Assembly: GCA_965212195.1 (NCBI GenBank)
Contig: CBDBUW010000015.1
Span: 372,001 to 436,000, forward strand
Reading direction: 5' to 3'
DNA from: JAJCYK01 sp965212195
GTDB taxonomy: Bacteria; Bacteroidota; Bacteroidia; Cytophagales; Cyclobacteriaceae
DNA: 64,000 nt
Part shown: piece by piece, positions 48,789-58,420 of the stretch
Numbering within the stretch: the stretch's first letter is position 1
Layout: every line of letters starts with the position of its first letter
Notes under the pieces: model-generated
What the model was told of the DNA's origin: nothing
Database searches by the model: none
Seen by the model: the letters and a program-made list of their open reading frames with translations, nothing else
Program-made: the position numbers and the translations under genes

Positions 48789-51700
48789 ATGAAGCTGCGA
48801 TACCTTTTATTTTGGTTGTTGATATTTCCTGGGTTGATCCAAGCCCAAAATTATCGTTTATCCGATAAGCCTCAAGAATTCATCATGGAGCTCTCGTCAC
48901 TGCTATCAGAAAGTAATGATGCCCAGCCCAATCCTGTTATAAATGACTTTGAACAACTGTGGAACAATAAATTTACCGACCAGCACCGAAAACAGATTAT
49001 TACCATAGGTCAATTTATGGCCGCAAGCCGGGTGAAGAGAGGAAATTTTGAGCGCATGGTTCATCTATTAACTGAAGCATCTACCAACTCTGAAGTGGAT
49101 GGCGCCGTGTTCAATAACCTGGTACGTACCATGGAACAAACGGCCAAAAGCCAAAGTGTAAAAGATCTTTTGACCTTTATGGGAGCAGCACGCACTGTAC
49201 TAAACAGTCACTCACTTTTTAATACCTCTTACAACTCGCTTCACATCGGCGGGGGAAAGATCGATTTCGATTTTGCGGCCGGCGTTGCAGTAGTTGAGGA
49301 AGAACCGATAGCTGAGGAAGAACCAACGCAGGAGGTTGAACAGCAGGATGACCAGTGGTTTGACGACTGGGATAGTGATGGCGATGATTGGGATACGAAT
49401 TGGGAAGCCGACAAAGAAGATCAGAATACCGACGTAGCTGCGGTGATCAGTGAGGATGAACCTCAACCACCCGTTCAAGGACCGGTTATCCAGCTAACCA
49501 ACGTGGACTTGATCTTTGTCACCAAAAATGACTCAGCCATTCTGCAAAACACCAGCGGATCGGTCATGCCTAATTCAAAAGTCTTCGTGGGTAGCAAAGG
49601 GCGATTCGATTGGTCCATGTCCCACTTGGACACTAATGATGTTTACTGTGAATTGAGCGCCTACAACTTTGAGATCGATAAACCATACCTTAGAGCTAGT
49701 AACGCCAAAATGGTATACCGAGGAAAGATTTCCGGAGACGTAAAGGGAGTGTTCGAATTCCGAAGTGGCAGTGGCAAAACCCGTGACGATTCTTACCCCA
49801 GGTTTATCTCCTTTGGTGAAAATATAAAAATTGAAGGCCTGGCCGATGAGCGCTTAAGCTATCAGGGAGGATTCGCATTGAGAGGCGATCGCATCTACAG
49901 TGCTTCCTTGATGGGAGGGAATACTAAAATTGAGATTGCCGGTGAGCATGGCTCCAAGCTGAAAGTAGTTTCCAGGAGTTTCCAATTTCAAGATTCTGTA
50001 ATCACCACACCCAGGGCTGCCATTACTATTGTTCATGCCAACGATTCTATTTACAACCCGGCTGTACGATTTAAGTATCGCCCTGACGACCACGTGGTAA
50101 CTATCCTTAAAGATGAGGGCAGTTTCAAGAATATGGCCTATGCTTCATCTTATTTTAACACCTATTTTACTGCCGATATGCTAAAATGGGATATGGATGC
50201 CGACAGTCTGGATGTCAGCATTCTAAGTGCAAAAAATAAGATTCCTTCAAAATTTGAATCCCAGGAATACTACAACGACAAGAAATTTGACGCCCTGGTG
50301 GCTCTTTACGGATTCAATCCCTTATTGATGGCCGTGGCCTATGCCAGGAAAAACAATACCAGTGAGTTTTATTCGGACGATATGGCCAAAAAACTCGGCC
50401 AAAATCCGGAAAAGATCCGGGGGGCTATGCTTGGTCTCATGCGCGAAGGTTATATCGATTTCAACTCTCAATCGGGCTGGGTAAAAATAAAGCGCAAAGG
50501 CTTTCATTTTGTGTTGTCCAAACAGGACCGCAAGGATTTTGACAATATTATGATACCTTCGATCTCTCCTGGAAAATCCAACGCCTCCCTGAATCTGGCA
50601 AATAATGAATTTACCATCCGCGGGATCCACAAATTTTATATTAGTGAGCTGTTGGATGTGCATATTCGTCCTAATAAACAGCAGATCGTGATGCTGGAAA
50701 ACCGTGATTTCCGCTTCGATGGGTTTATAAACGCCGGCAATTTCCAGTTTATCGGCCGCAATTTCCGATTCGATTATGACAGTTTCCTCATTGCACTTCC
50801 CAAAATCGATTCCATAACTTTCAGTGTAGATGAACCAGGCGACGATTTGGACCGGGATGTGAAGTTGGACATTACCAACCAATTAGTAGAGACCGCAGGA
50901 GTGCTTTATATAAATAAGCCAAACAACAAATCGGCTCGTCGTATTTATCCGGAGTATCCCATCTTCAAAGCTGATGTGGGGGCCGTGGTGTATTTCGACG
51001 GCGAAGAGATCCTGGACGGTGTTTATGATAAATCTATTTACTTCACCATTCCTGCCTTTGAGCTGGACAGCGCCAGTTCCAGTGATCCCACGGTTATTAA
51101 GTTTAAAGGGGTGTTTACATCAGGAGGTATCTTCCCGGAGTTTGAGGAAGAGCTTACCATTATGCCTGATCGTAGCTTGGGTTTTATTCATAAACTCCCT
51201 TATGTGGGATTCAAAACCTATAACGGAACGGGTACCGTATATAACCAGATCTCCATGGATAAACGCGGATTGCGTTCCAGTGGAAAAGTCGATTTCCTAA
51301 CCACCACCCTGAATAGCGATGACTTTGTCTATTACACTGATTCAGTGACCACCGATGGGATGACGGCTGCTACCGAACCAGGTACTTTCAAGGAAGTAAC
51401 CTTCCCGGAATCATCAATTAATAATTTCAGAATGTTGTGGTTCCCTAAAACGGACAGTATGTATATTACCTCCAAGGAAGAGCCTTTTCAATTGTACACT
51501 AATTCTGCAACCCTGGATGGTACGGCCTTGATCACTACCGGAGGTTTCTTTGCAGACGGCACCTTGTCAACTCGGGGATCGGCCTCTAAGTCGGAAAACT
51601 TTCACTTAGAAGAAAATCAACTGGCAGCCAACAATGCCAGGTTCATTGTAAAATCCTCCGACCCCAAAAAACCATCCTTGTCAGCTGAAGGGGTAACCCT

Positions 51701-53528
51701 GAATTTTGACCTGGAAAATAATTATGCTGATATCAAATCGGAGGTTGAAGGCACATCGGTATTGGATTTTCCTTTTACCCAGATTCGAACCTCGATAAGC
51801 GAAGCCCGCTGGAATCTGGATGAAAAAACCATAACCATGAAGAAGTCCGAGGAGGTAGACATTAGTCAATCCTATTTCTATACTACCAAACCTGAAATGG
51901 ACTCACTGGTATTTAGCGCCACAGAGGCCTTATACGATATTGACAAACTGGAAATGGAGGTACTGGGCGTACCCTTTATGAAAGTAGCTGACGCTAAGAT
52001 TGTACCAGACAGCAACCGGGTATTGATCCGTGAAAATGCCGCCATCGAAAAATTCAAGAATGCCCGGATCACCATGGATACTCTTAATGAGTACCACAAC
52101 CTCTATAATGGTGAGATCCTGGTTACCGCCAGGCACGCCTTTTCCGGTAATGCCGTATATCAGTATGTAAATGCCACCAAAGACACTTTTGAGATCAACT
52201 TTGAGAACTTCCTGCTGGTAAGGGATAAAAAGCTTAGCGGCAACCAAGTGTTTACTATAGGTACCGGAGAGATCAAAGAAAGTGATAATATCTATATCAT
52301 GCCCAGTACGCTTTATAAAGGAGATGTCACCCTGTATGCTAATCGCCGCATCTTACAGATGGACGGCTTTATCAAGCTGGATTTGAAAAATATGGCCGAC
52401 AATGATTCCTGGTTGGCACACAGCAGTGATTCAGAGGTACAGGACCTGGTTATAAACGTTAGTGAGGCGGTCACAGAAACCGGACAACCCCTAACCTCAG
52501 GATTCAACATAGATGCGGATAACGGGGAGGTCTACGGAACCTTTATAAGTGAAAAGCGCAGCCCTCGCGACCTGGAGGTGTTCAATGCCCGAGGACTGTT
52601 TTCCTACGACTCCGCCAAGAGTGAGTATCAGGTTATTCATCCCAATAAAATTAAAGGCAATGCCCTGGCAGGAGAAGTTCTTGCCTACAACGACAATACT
52701 ACCGACATCCGATTTGAAGGGAAGTTGAATTTGCTCTATCCCAAAACCAACATCGGCCTCACCGCATCAGGCAAGGGTAAGGGTAACTTAAAGGAAAAAA
52801 GTATAGCCTTGAACTCATTCCAGGCTTATCAATTTGATCTGCCTGTCAAGGCAATGGAAATAATGGCGGCCAATACCGATGATATTGTGGCCCGGGTAGG
52901 TGCCCCAGCCTCTAAAACCGATCAATCTACTCTCCTGTTCAAGATGGCTGATGCCGTAGGAGAAAAAGCCGCCCGGGACTACCAGGTGCGTTCGGTTAGT
53001 GAATTTGTGTCATTAGCCAGTGTTAGCAGTCAGCTGGCGCGTTCCCTGGTGCTAAACAGTGTCAACATGAAATGGTCACCCGAGTACAACAGTTGGTACA
53101 GTGTGGGCAAACTGGGAGTATCGAACATTTTGGAGAATGAGATCAATGCCAAACTAGATGGGTTCCTGGAAATCCGTAAAACTGAAGGTGAAGACGAAGT
53201 ACACTTATTCTTGAAAGCCTCCCCCTCCACTTATTATTATTTTGGTTATATCGAAAATAGACTTTACGTCTATTCAGGAGATCAGCAGTTCTTACAGGAA
53301 GTGAACAGAGGCAGCAAGATAGCACGTGCTGGCATTGGTGAGTACGCCTTCACCTCATCCGATTTGGAAGGTATGCTTGATTTTATCGACCGATTCAGGA
53401 GGGAGTATTTGGGAATAGACGAACCCTATGAGATCAACACTTTCGCTGAAGAAGAGGTGCTGGATGAGGATTTTACGACTTTTGAGGAAGAAAAGTCCGA
53501 CGAAGACGAAGATGAGGACGGTTTTTAA
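48789..53528 (+). CDS. Giant secreted beta-rich protein with acidic tail, unknown
   Basis: Not recognised. About 1579 residues starting at the ATG of 48789 (MKLRYLLFWLLIFPGLIQAQ, a clear signal peptide). Residues about 20-150 are helical. An acidic, tryptophan-containing linker follows near residues 160-220 (QQDDQWFDDWDSDGDDWDTN). The remaining 1300 residues are strand-rich with repeated themes of the form K-x-D-x-L/F-N/T and many short F-x-F/Y-D-x-x pieces. The C-terminus is extremely acidic (EEEKSDEDEDEDGF). No catalytic motif, carbohydrate-binding module or Por secretion sorting domain was seen. It sits between prmA and plsY. The size and the acidic ends suggest a structural or surface role. 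Confidence 0.7.
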   Translation: MKLRYLLFWLLIFPGLIQAQNYRLSDKPQEFIMELSSLLSESNDAQPNPVINDFEQLWNNKFTDQHRKQIITIGQFMAASRVKRGNFERMVHLLTEASTNSEVDGAVFNNLVRTMEQTAKSQSVKDLLTFMGAARTVLNSHSLFNTSYNSLHIGGGKIDFDFAAGVAVVEEEPIAEEEPTQEVEQQDDQWFDDWDSDGDDWDTNWEADKEDQNTDVAAVISEDEPQPPVQGPVIQLTNVDLIFVTKNDSAILQNTSGSVMPNSKVFVGSKGRFDWSMSHLDTNDVYCELSAYNFEIDKPYLRASNAKMVYRGKISGDVKGVFEFRSGSGKTRDDSYPRFISFGENIKIEGLADERLSYQGGFALRGDRIYSASLMGGNTKIEIAGEHGSKLKVVSRSFQFQDSVITTPRAAITIVHANDSIYNPAVRFKYRPDDHVVTILKDEGSFKNMAYASSYFNTYFTADMLKWDMDADSLDVSILSAKNKIPSKFESQEYYNDKKFDALVALYGFNPLLMAVAYARKNNTSEFYSDDMAKKLGQNPEKIRGAMLGLMREGYIDFNSQSGWVKIKRKGFHFVLSKQDRKDFDNIMIPSISPGKSNASLNLANNEFTIRGIHKFYISELLDVHIRPNKQQIVMLENRDFRFDGFINAGNFQFIGRNFRFDYDSFLIALPKIDSITFSVDEPGDDLDRDVKLDITNQLVETAGVLYINKPNNKSARRIYPEYPIFKADVGAVVYFDGEEILDGVYDKSIYFTIPAFELDSASSSDPTVIKFKGVFTSGGIFPEFEEELTIMPDRSLGFIHKLPYVGFKTYNGTGTVYNQISMDKRGLRSSGKVDFLTTTLNSDDFVYYTDSVTTDGMTAATEPGTFKEVTFPESSINNFRMLWFPKTDSMYITSKEEPFQLYTNSATLDGTALITTGGFFADGTLSTRGSASKSENFHLEENQLAANNARFIVKSSDPKKPSLSAEGVTLNFDLENNYADIKSEVEGTSVLDFPFTQIRTSISEARWNLDEKTITMKKSEEVDISQSYFYTTKPEMDSLVFSATEALYDIDKLEMEVLGVPFMKVADAKIVPDSNRVLIRENAAIEKFKNARITMDTLNEYHNLYNGEILVTARHAFSGNAVYQYVNATKDTFEINFENFLLVRDKKLSGNQVFTIGTGEIKESDNIYIMPSTLYKGDVTLYANRRILQMDGFIKLDLKNMADNDSWLAHSSDSEVQDLVINVSEAVTETGQPLTSGFNIDADNGEVYGTFISEKRSPRDLEVFNARGLFSYDSAKSEYQVIHPNKIKGNALAGEVLAYNDNTTDIRFEGKLNLLYPKTNIGLTASGKGKGNLKEKSIALNSFQAYQFDLPVKAMEIMAANTDDIVARVGAPASKTDQSTLLFKMADAVGEKAARDYQVRSVSEFVSLASVSSQLARSLVLNSVNMKWSPEYNSWYSVGKLGVSNILENEINAKLDGFLEIRKTEGEDEVHLFLKASPSTYYYFGYIENRLYVYSGDQQFLQEVNRGSKIARAGIGEYAFTSSDLEGMLDFIDRFRREYLGIDEPYEINTFAEEEVLDEDFTTFEEEKSDEDEDEDGF

Positions 53529-53583
53529 AATTGCTATTAATTAACTATAATTAGAGCGCTTTTTTTAAAAAAATCGGCACACA

Positions 53584-54228
53584 ATGACCTTCGAAACCAT
53601 AGCTATCGGTGTAGTACTAGCCTATCTTCTGGGTTCTTTGCCCTCGTCAGTTTGGGTAGGCCAAGCGTATCACGGGATCGATATACGGGATTACGGTAGT
53701 GGAAATGCCGGAGCCACCAATACCTTCCGGGTACTTGGCCGTAAGGCGGGAATCCTGGTAATGGCCATGGATGTGTTCAAAGGATTAACCGCGGTTACTT
53801 TGGCCACTGTCTGGATGCAGCTGGGTTTCGTCCCGGAAACACAAATAATCCTGGTCAAACTTATTTTTGGGATCAGTGCAGTATTGGGTCATATATTTCC
53901 CATATATGTAGGATTTCGCGGTGGTAAGGGTGTGGCAACACTGCTGGGCATGGTATTGGGAATAAATCCTCTGGCCGCAGCGATCTGCGTAGCGGTATTT
54001 ATGATCGTTTTGCTACTGACTCGCTATGTTTCAATGAGCTCCATATTGGGGACATTGAGCTTTCCTCTTACGCTGTTGCTTACTGACATTCAACCTAATG
54101 ACCAGATACTGGTAGTGTTCGGTTTCTTCTTCTCCATAGCAGTGATCTTTACTCATAAAAAAAATATTCTTAGAATTTTGAATGGTACGGAAAATAAAGC
54201 CAATTTTCGTACCAAGAAAAATCTCTAA
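53584..54228 (+). CDS. plsY: Glycerol-3-phosphate acyltransferase PlsY
   Basis: Integral membrane enzyme of 214 residues transferring the acyl group from acyl phosphate to glycerol 3-phosphate, the first step of phospholipid synthesis. Motif 1: YLLGSLPSSVWVGQ; motif 2: IDIRDYGSGNAGATNTFRVL, with the G-S-G-N-x-G-x-T-N phosphate loop; motif 3: IFPIYVGFRGGKGVATLLGM. Five hydrophobic helices are evident. Start ATG at 53584 is well placed. Followed after 6 bases by the M20 peptidase gene. Confidence 0.96.
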   Translation: MTFETIAIGVVLAYLLGSLPSSVWVGQAYHGIDIRDYGSGNAGATNTFRVLGRKAGILVMAMDVFKGLTAVTLATVWMQLGFVPETQIILVKLIFGISAVLGHIFPIYVGFRGGKGVATLLGMVLGINPLAAAICVAVFMIVLLLTRYVSMSSILGTLSFPLTLLLTDIQPNDQILVVFGFFFSIAVIFTHKKNILRILNGTENKANFRTKKNL

Positions 54229-54234
54229 GTTAAT

Positions 54235-55611
54235 ATGAGTAATCAGATTAAGTCCTACATTGATCAGCATCAACAACGCTTTCTGGATGAACTAATAGAG
54301 CTTTTGCGCATTCCTTCGGTGAGTGCGGATAGCAAGTTCAAAGATGACGTTCAAAAAGCTGCCGCTTATCTTCAAGCTGCTTTGGAAAAAGTAGGGGTTG
54401 ACACCGTGGAGATCTGCCCTACCGCCGGGCATCCCATTGTGTATGCCGAAAAGATCGTTGATCCCACACTTCCCACCGTGCTGGTGTATGGTCATTACGA
54501 TGTCCAACCTGCAGATCCTTATGAGTTATGGGATTCCCCACCGTTCGAGCCGGTTATTAAGGACCATAAAATCTACGCCAGGGGTGCATGTGATGACAAG
54601 GGTCAGCTCTATATGCACATTAAGGCCTTGGAAATAATGATGCAACAGGGTCAACCTCCCTGTAACCTAAAGTATATGCTGGAAGGTGAGGAAGAGGTAG
54701 GGTCTGGCAATTTGGAAATCTTTGTTCGGGAAAATGCCCAAAGACTAGCGGCAGATGTTATCCTGATATCCGATACCGCCATTATATCTAACGAAACACC
54801 CTCCATAACAGCCGGCCTGAGAGGGCTAAGCTACGTAGAAGTTGAGCTGACCGGTCCCAACCGCGATTTACATTCTGGAGTATACGGAGGTGCCGTGGCC
54901 AATCCTATTAACGTATTGTGTACGATGATCGCTTCTTTGATTGACGAACAGGGCAGGATCACCATTCCCGGCTTTTATGACAAGGTCCAGGAGCTGACAG
55001 CTGAGCAAAGAAATGATATGGCGGAAGCTCCCTTTGACCTGCAACAATATCAAACCGAGTTGGGCATAACAGCCATACAGGGGGAAGATGGTTATTCCAC
55101 CATCGAACGCACCGGCATCCGCCCTACTCTCGATGTCAACGGAATTTGGGGAGGGTACATAGGTGAAGGGGCCAAAACCGTACTGCCCTCCAAAGCCTTC
55201 GCAAAAATATCCATGCGGTTAGTCCCCCATCAAGATCATCAAGAGATCACCGATCTCTTCACGGAACACTTCAAAGCTATTGCCCCAGCATCGGTAAAAG
55301 TCAAGATCACCCCCCATCATGGTGGTCAACCGGCAGTCACACCAACCGATTCCCTGGCCTTCCAGGCAGCTAGTAAAGCCTTTGAGGAAGCTTGGGGCAA
55401 GAAGCCTATACCCACCAGAGATGGCGGCAGCATACCTATTGTGGCTTTGTTTGAGGAAGTGTTGGGATTACAAACCGTTTTGTTCGGTTTTGGCTTGGAT
55501 TCAGATGCTATTCATTCCCCTAATGAAAGTTATGGAGTTTTCAACTATTTAAAGGGAATTGAAACTATTGTACTATTTCACCACCAGTTTGCAGCTATGA
55601 AAGGCAACTAA
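54235..55611 (+). CDS. M20 family dipeptidase
   Basis: Cytoplasmic zinc dipeptidase of 458 residues, CNDP-like. Metal-binding and catalytic blocks: VLVYGHYDVQPADPYELWDS (His and Asp), YARGACDDKGQLYMHIKALE (bridging Asp), and LEGEEEVGSGNLEIFVR (catalytic Glu and metal Glu). The dimerisation domain follows (VEVELTGPNRDLHSGVYGG) and the C-terminal His is in DSDAIHSPNESYGVFNYLKG. All ligands are intact. The family includes carnosine dipeptidases and non-specific dipeptidases, so the substrate is not settled. It begins 6 bases after plsY and is probably on the same mRNA. Confidence 0.93.
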   Translation: MSNQIKSYIDQHQQRFLDELIELLRIPSVSADSKFKDDVQKAAAYLQAALEKVGVDTVEICPTAGHPIVYAEKIVDPTLPTVLVYGHYDVQPADPYELWDSPPFEPVIKDHKIYARGACDDKGQLYMHIKALEIMMQQGQPPCNLKYMLEGEEEVGSGNLEIFVRENAQRLAADVILISDTAIISNETPSITAGLRGLSYVEVELTGPNRDLHSGVYGGAVANPINVLCTMIASLIDEQGRITIPGFYDKVQELTAEQRNDMAEAPFDLQQYQTELGITAIQGEDGYSTIERTGIRPTLDVNGIWGGYIGEGAKTVLPSKAFAKISMRLVPHQDHQEITDLFTEHFKAIAPASVKVKITPHHGGQPAVTPTDSLAFQAASKAFEEAWGKKPIPTRDGGSIPIVALFEEVLGLQTVLFGFGLDSDAIHSPNESYGVFNYLKGIETIVLFHHQFAAMKGN

Positions 55612-55708
55612 CAGAAAGAACCCTCGTTTAAATAAAAATTGTATTTGCTAAACTATTTTGTTCGAAAAACCATTATGATTGCGAAAAGGGGTCTCCCCAT
55701 CTATTAGT

Positions 55709-57772
55709 TTGAAAAAAATAGTATTTCTACTGGCATTTCTAGCAGGGGCGCTGGCTTCTGAAGCACAGATCTTGCATCCCGCTCAATGGGAGCACCGTTT
55801 TTCTAAACAGACGACAACCATCGGTGAAGAAATCGATCTGGTATTCGACATCACTATCGATTCCCTTTGGTACCTGTACTCATCGGACTTTGATCCGGAA
55901 CTGGGACCTATGGTCACTGAGTTCCATTTTCAACCCCACGCCTCTTATGAATTGATCGGGGGTATCCGACCCATTAACCCCAAAGAAGGGTATGACGACA
56001 TATTCGAAGGCAACTATACCTACTTTAGAGGTAAAGGAGAGTTTCGGCAAACGATCAAGGTCTTGGATAAGGACCTTAGCATATCAGGCAATTACGCCTA
56101 CCAAGTTTGTACCGACGTGGATGGTAAGTGCATACCCTTCGATGAAGAATTTGAATTCAAAGGGCTACGGGTACTTAGCGCGACCGGAGAAAGCACTCCA
56201 ACCCTTAAAAAAGATACTTTAACGGTCCTGGATAAGGATACCAGTGAATCAACCTATGCTACTTCCGAACCGGGCCCACCGAAAATTCAGAAAGGCAGCG
56301 CATTCACTGAACGCAGCGGAAATTCTCCCTATTCCCTGCTTGCCTTCCTGATCACAGCCTTTCTGGCTGGTCTGGTAGCCCTGATGACACCCTGTGTGTA
56401 CCCGATGATACCCATGACGGTCACCTTCTTCACTAATGACAAGCAGTCTAGAAAGAAGGGGCTGTTCAAGGCATTATTTTACGGGGTTTCAATAGTGCTG
56501 ATCTTCACCTTACTAGGAACAGTGGTAACCCTAATTTGGGGCCCGGAGTTCGCCAATTGGCTGGCCACCCATTGGGTGCCCAATCTGATATTCTTCGCCA
56601 TGTTCGTGTTTTTTGCCCTATGGTTCCTGGGAATGTTTGAGATCACCTTGCCCAGCGGATTGGTAAATAGCGTGGACCGGAAGTCTGAAGGAGGCGGTAT
56701 GCTGGGAGTGTTCTTTATGGCCCTGACACTGGTGCTAGTGTCCTTTTCCTGCACCGGTCCCATAGTAGGAACAATATTGATCGAATCCGCTACCGGACAT
56801 GTGCTGAAGCCGGTAGTAGGAATGTTGGGTTATTCGTCGGCTTTTGCCATCACCTTTTCGGCGTTCGCGATTTTCCCTGAATGGCTTAAAAGCCTCCCCA
56901 AGTCCGGTGGATGGCTTAACTCAATCAAGATATTTTTAGGTTTTCTAGAGCTGGCATTATCACTAAAATTCTTAAGTATCGTGGATCAAGTATACCACTG
57001 GGGCATACTCGATCGAGATGTGTTTTTGGCAATTTGGATTGCCATATTCCTGGCGTTGACCGCTTATCTTCTAGGCTTGATTCGATTTGAATCCGACGGC
57101 GCTAAAACCACTTTATCGGTACCCCGTGTATTAGTGGGGACCTTGGTGTTAGCCTTTACACTTTACTTGATACCAGGATTGTGGGGGGCCCCCTTAAAGC
57201 CTTTGGCGGGGATATTACCCCCTATGACCACCCAAGATTTTCAGCCGGCTAATCCACTCCCCGTTTCCGCTGATCAGGAATTGTGTTCTGAACCCCTGTA
57301 CGCCGACATGCTCCATCTACCCCATGGGCTTCAGGGTTATTTCGATCTCGACCAAGCATTAACATGTGCTAAGGAACAAGGCAAACCAGTATTTATTGAT
57401 TTTACAGGACACGGCTGCGTCAATTGTCGGGAGATGGAAGCGGTAGTATGGTCGCACCCAGAGGTCATGAGGCGCCTGCAAGAGGATTTCGTAATGGTGG
57501 CCTTGTACGTAGATGAAAAGAAAGAACTTCCTGAAGAGAACTGGTACACTTCTGAATATGACCAAAAAGTTAAAAAGACCATTGGAAAACAAAATGCGGA
57601 CCTGCAGATCAAGTGGTATGGGAATAATGCCCAACCCTTCTACATCTTACTAGACCCGCAAGATCCTGAAAATCCACTGGTGCCACCGGTAGCCTATGAT
57701 AAAAGCGTGAGCAATTTCACCTCCTTTCTGGATGCTGGAATAGCCGCTTACCGCAAAAATAACCTCCCCTGA
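55709..57772 (+). CDS. dsbD: Thiol:disulfide interchange protein DsbD-like
   Basis: Inner-membrane protein that passes electrons from cytoplasmic thioredoxin to the periplasm. Started at TTG 55709 (LKKIVFLLAFLAGALASEAQ) it has about 687 residues; an upstream TTG at 55679 adds ten. The N-terminal DsbD-alpha-like domain has YAYQVCTDVDGKCIPFDEEF with two Cys. The transmembrane domain has LMTPCVYPMIPMTVTFFTN and LVSFSCTGPIVGTILIES, each with its catalytic Cys. The C-terminal thioredoxin-like domain has IDFTGHGCVNCREMEAVVW, a CVNC active site. Eight or more membrane helices are visible. Complete. Convergent with, and one base from, the small secreted protein gene. Confidence 0.92.
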   Translation: MKKIVFLLAFLAGALASEAQILHPAQWEHRFSKQTTTIGEEIDLVFDITIDSLWYLYSSDFDPELGPMVTEFHFQPHASYELIGGIRPINPKEGYDDIFEGNYTYFRGKGEFRQTIKVLDKDLSISGNYAYQVCTDVDGKCIPFDEEFEFKGLRVLSATGESTPTLKKDTLTVLDKDTSESTYATSEPGPPKIQKGSAFTERSGNSPYSLLAFLITAFLAGLVALMTPCVYPMIPMTVTFFTNDKQSRKKGLFKALFYGVSIVLIFTLLGTVVTLIWGPEFANWLATHWVPNLIFFAMFVFFALWFLGMFEITLPSGLVNSVDRKSEGGGMLGVFFMALTLVLVSFSCTGPIVGTILIESATGHVLKPVVGMLGYSSAFAITFSAFAIFPEWLKSLPKSGGWLNSIKIFLGFLELALSLKFLSIVDQVYHWGILDRDVFLAIWIAIFLALTAYLLGLIRFESDGAKTTLSVPRVLVGTLVLAFTLYLIPGLWGAPLKPLAGILPPMTTQDFQPANPLPVSADQELCSEPLYADMLHLPHGLQGYFDLDQALTCAKEQGKPVFIDFTGHGCVNCREMEAVVWSHPEVMRRLQEDFVMVALYVDEKKELPEENWYTSEYDQKVKKTIGKQNADLQIKWYGNNAQPFYILLDPQDPENPLVPPVAYDKSVSNFTSFLDAGIAAYRKNNLP

Positions 57773-57773
57773 A

Positions 57774-58241
57774 TTAAAGCCTTCTCCAGACTTCTTCCAA
57801 ACGAATGGAGTCGACCTGCTCATATACTCCACTCCCGGGGTTAATTTGGACATTCTTTATGAATCCACTGATGGTCCAGTCATTACCATTTAGGACAAAA
57901 TCAAATTCCACGGAACTTCCCGGTAAATTAGAACCTAAGGGGTGGAAATAATCGATATGCTCCCGGTACTTGTTACCCTCTATTTGGTAAGTACCACCAC
58001 CGGCTGCAATCAAATTGCCATCTTCCCCAAATGAGGCCCAACTAAAGTGGCTTCTGGTGATGTGTTTTACATAGGTGATAATATCCGGCACCTCACTCAA
58101 TTCCTTTTCCGAGCCGTATTTATATTTTATCATGGTCCAGGAACCTTGTAGATCGTTGGTCTTTACCTCCTTTGGGGTACTGCCTGCGATCAGGAACAGC
58201 ACTAAAAGGCAACCTGGGATAAGAAACTTTTTTACTTTCAT
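57774..58241 (-). CDS. Secreted lipocalin-like small protein
   Basis: A 155-residue exported protein (signal peptide about 1-20: FLIPGCLLVLFLIAGSTPKE). The mature part starts LQGSWTMIKYKYGSE, the G-x-W opening of lipocalin-like and fatty-acid-binding-like barrels, then ITYVKHITRSHFSWASFGED, then GGTYQIEGNKYREHIDYF and VEFDFVLNGNDWTISGFI. The pattern of short strands ending RLEEVWRR is close to the DUF4488-type family of Bacteroidota, but this is by memory only. Stands alone; stop one base from that of dsbD. Confidence 0.6.
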   Translation of the reverse strand: MKVKKFLIPGCLLVLFLIAGSTPKEVKTNDLQGSWTMIKYKYGSEKELSEVPDIITYVKHITRSHFSWASFGEDGNLIAAGGGTYQIEGNKYREHIDYFHPLGSNLPGSSVEFDFVLNGNDWTISGFIKNVQINPGSGVYEQVDSIRLEEVWRRL

Positions 58242-58420
58242 AATGGTAGCATTTTGGATGTTTGAACAACCAATCGCCTAAGGTTGGCTGCTTAAATAAT
58301 GTAATGATTTTCTAAAGAATATCCAAATGTATCCCAGGAGTTCAAGTGATGAGATATTCTATGTATATACTTGACTTACAGATACTTAAATAGGAATTCT
58401 TTTAAATAATCGGACTTGCC

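Noticed and set aside
50322..50882. Minus-strand frame of 186 codons inside the giant protein gene
   Set aside because: Lies wholly within the plus-strand gene and its translation has no domain; a consequence of codon use.
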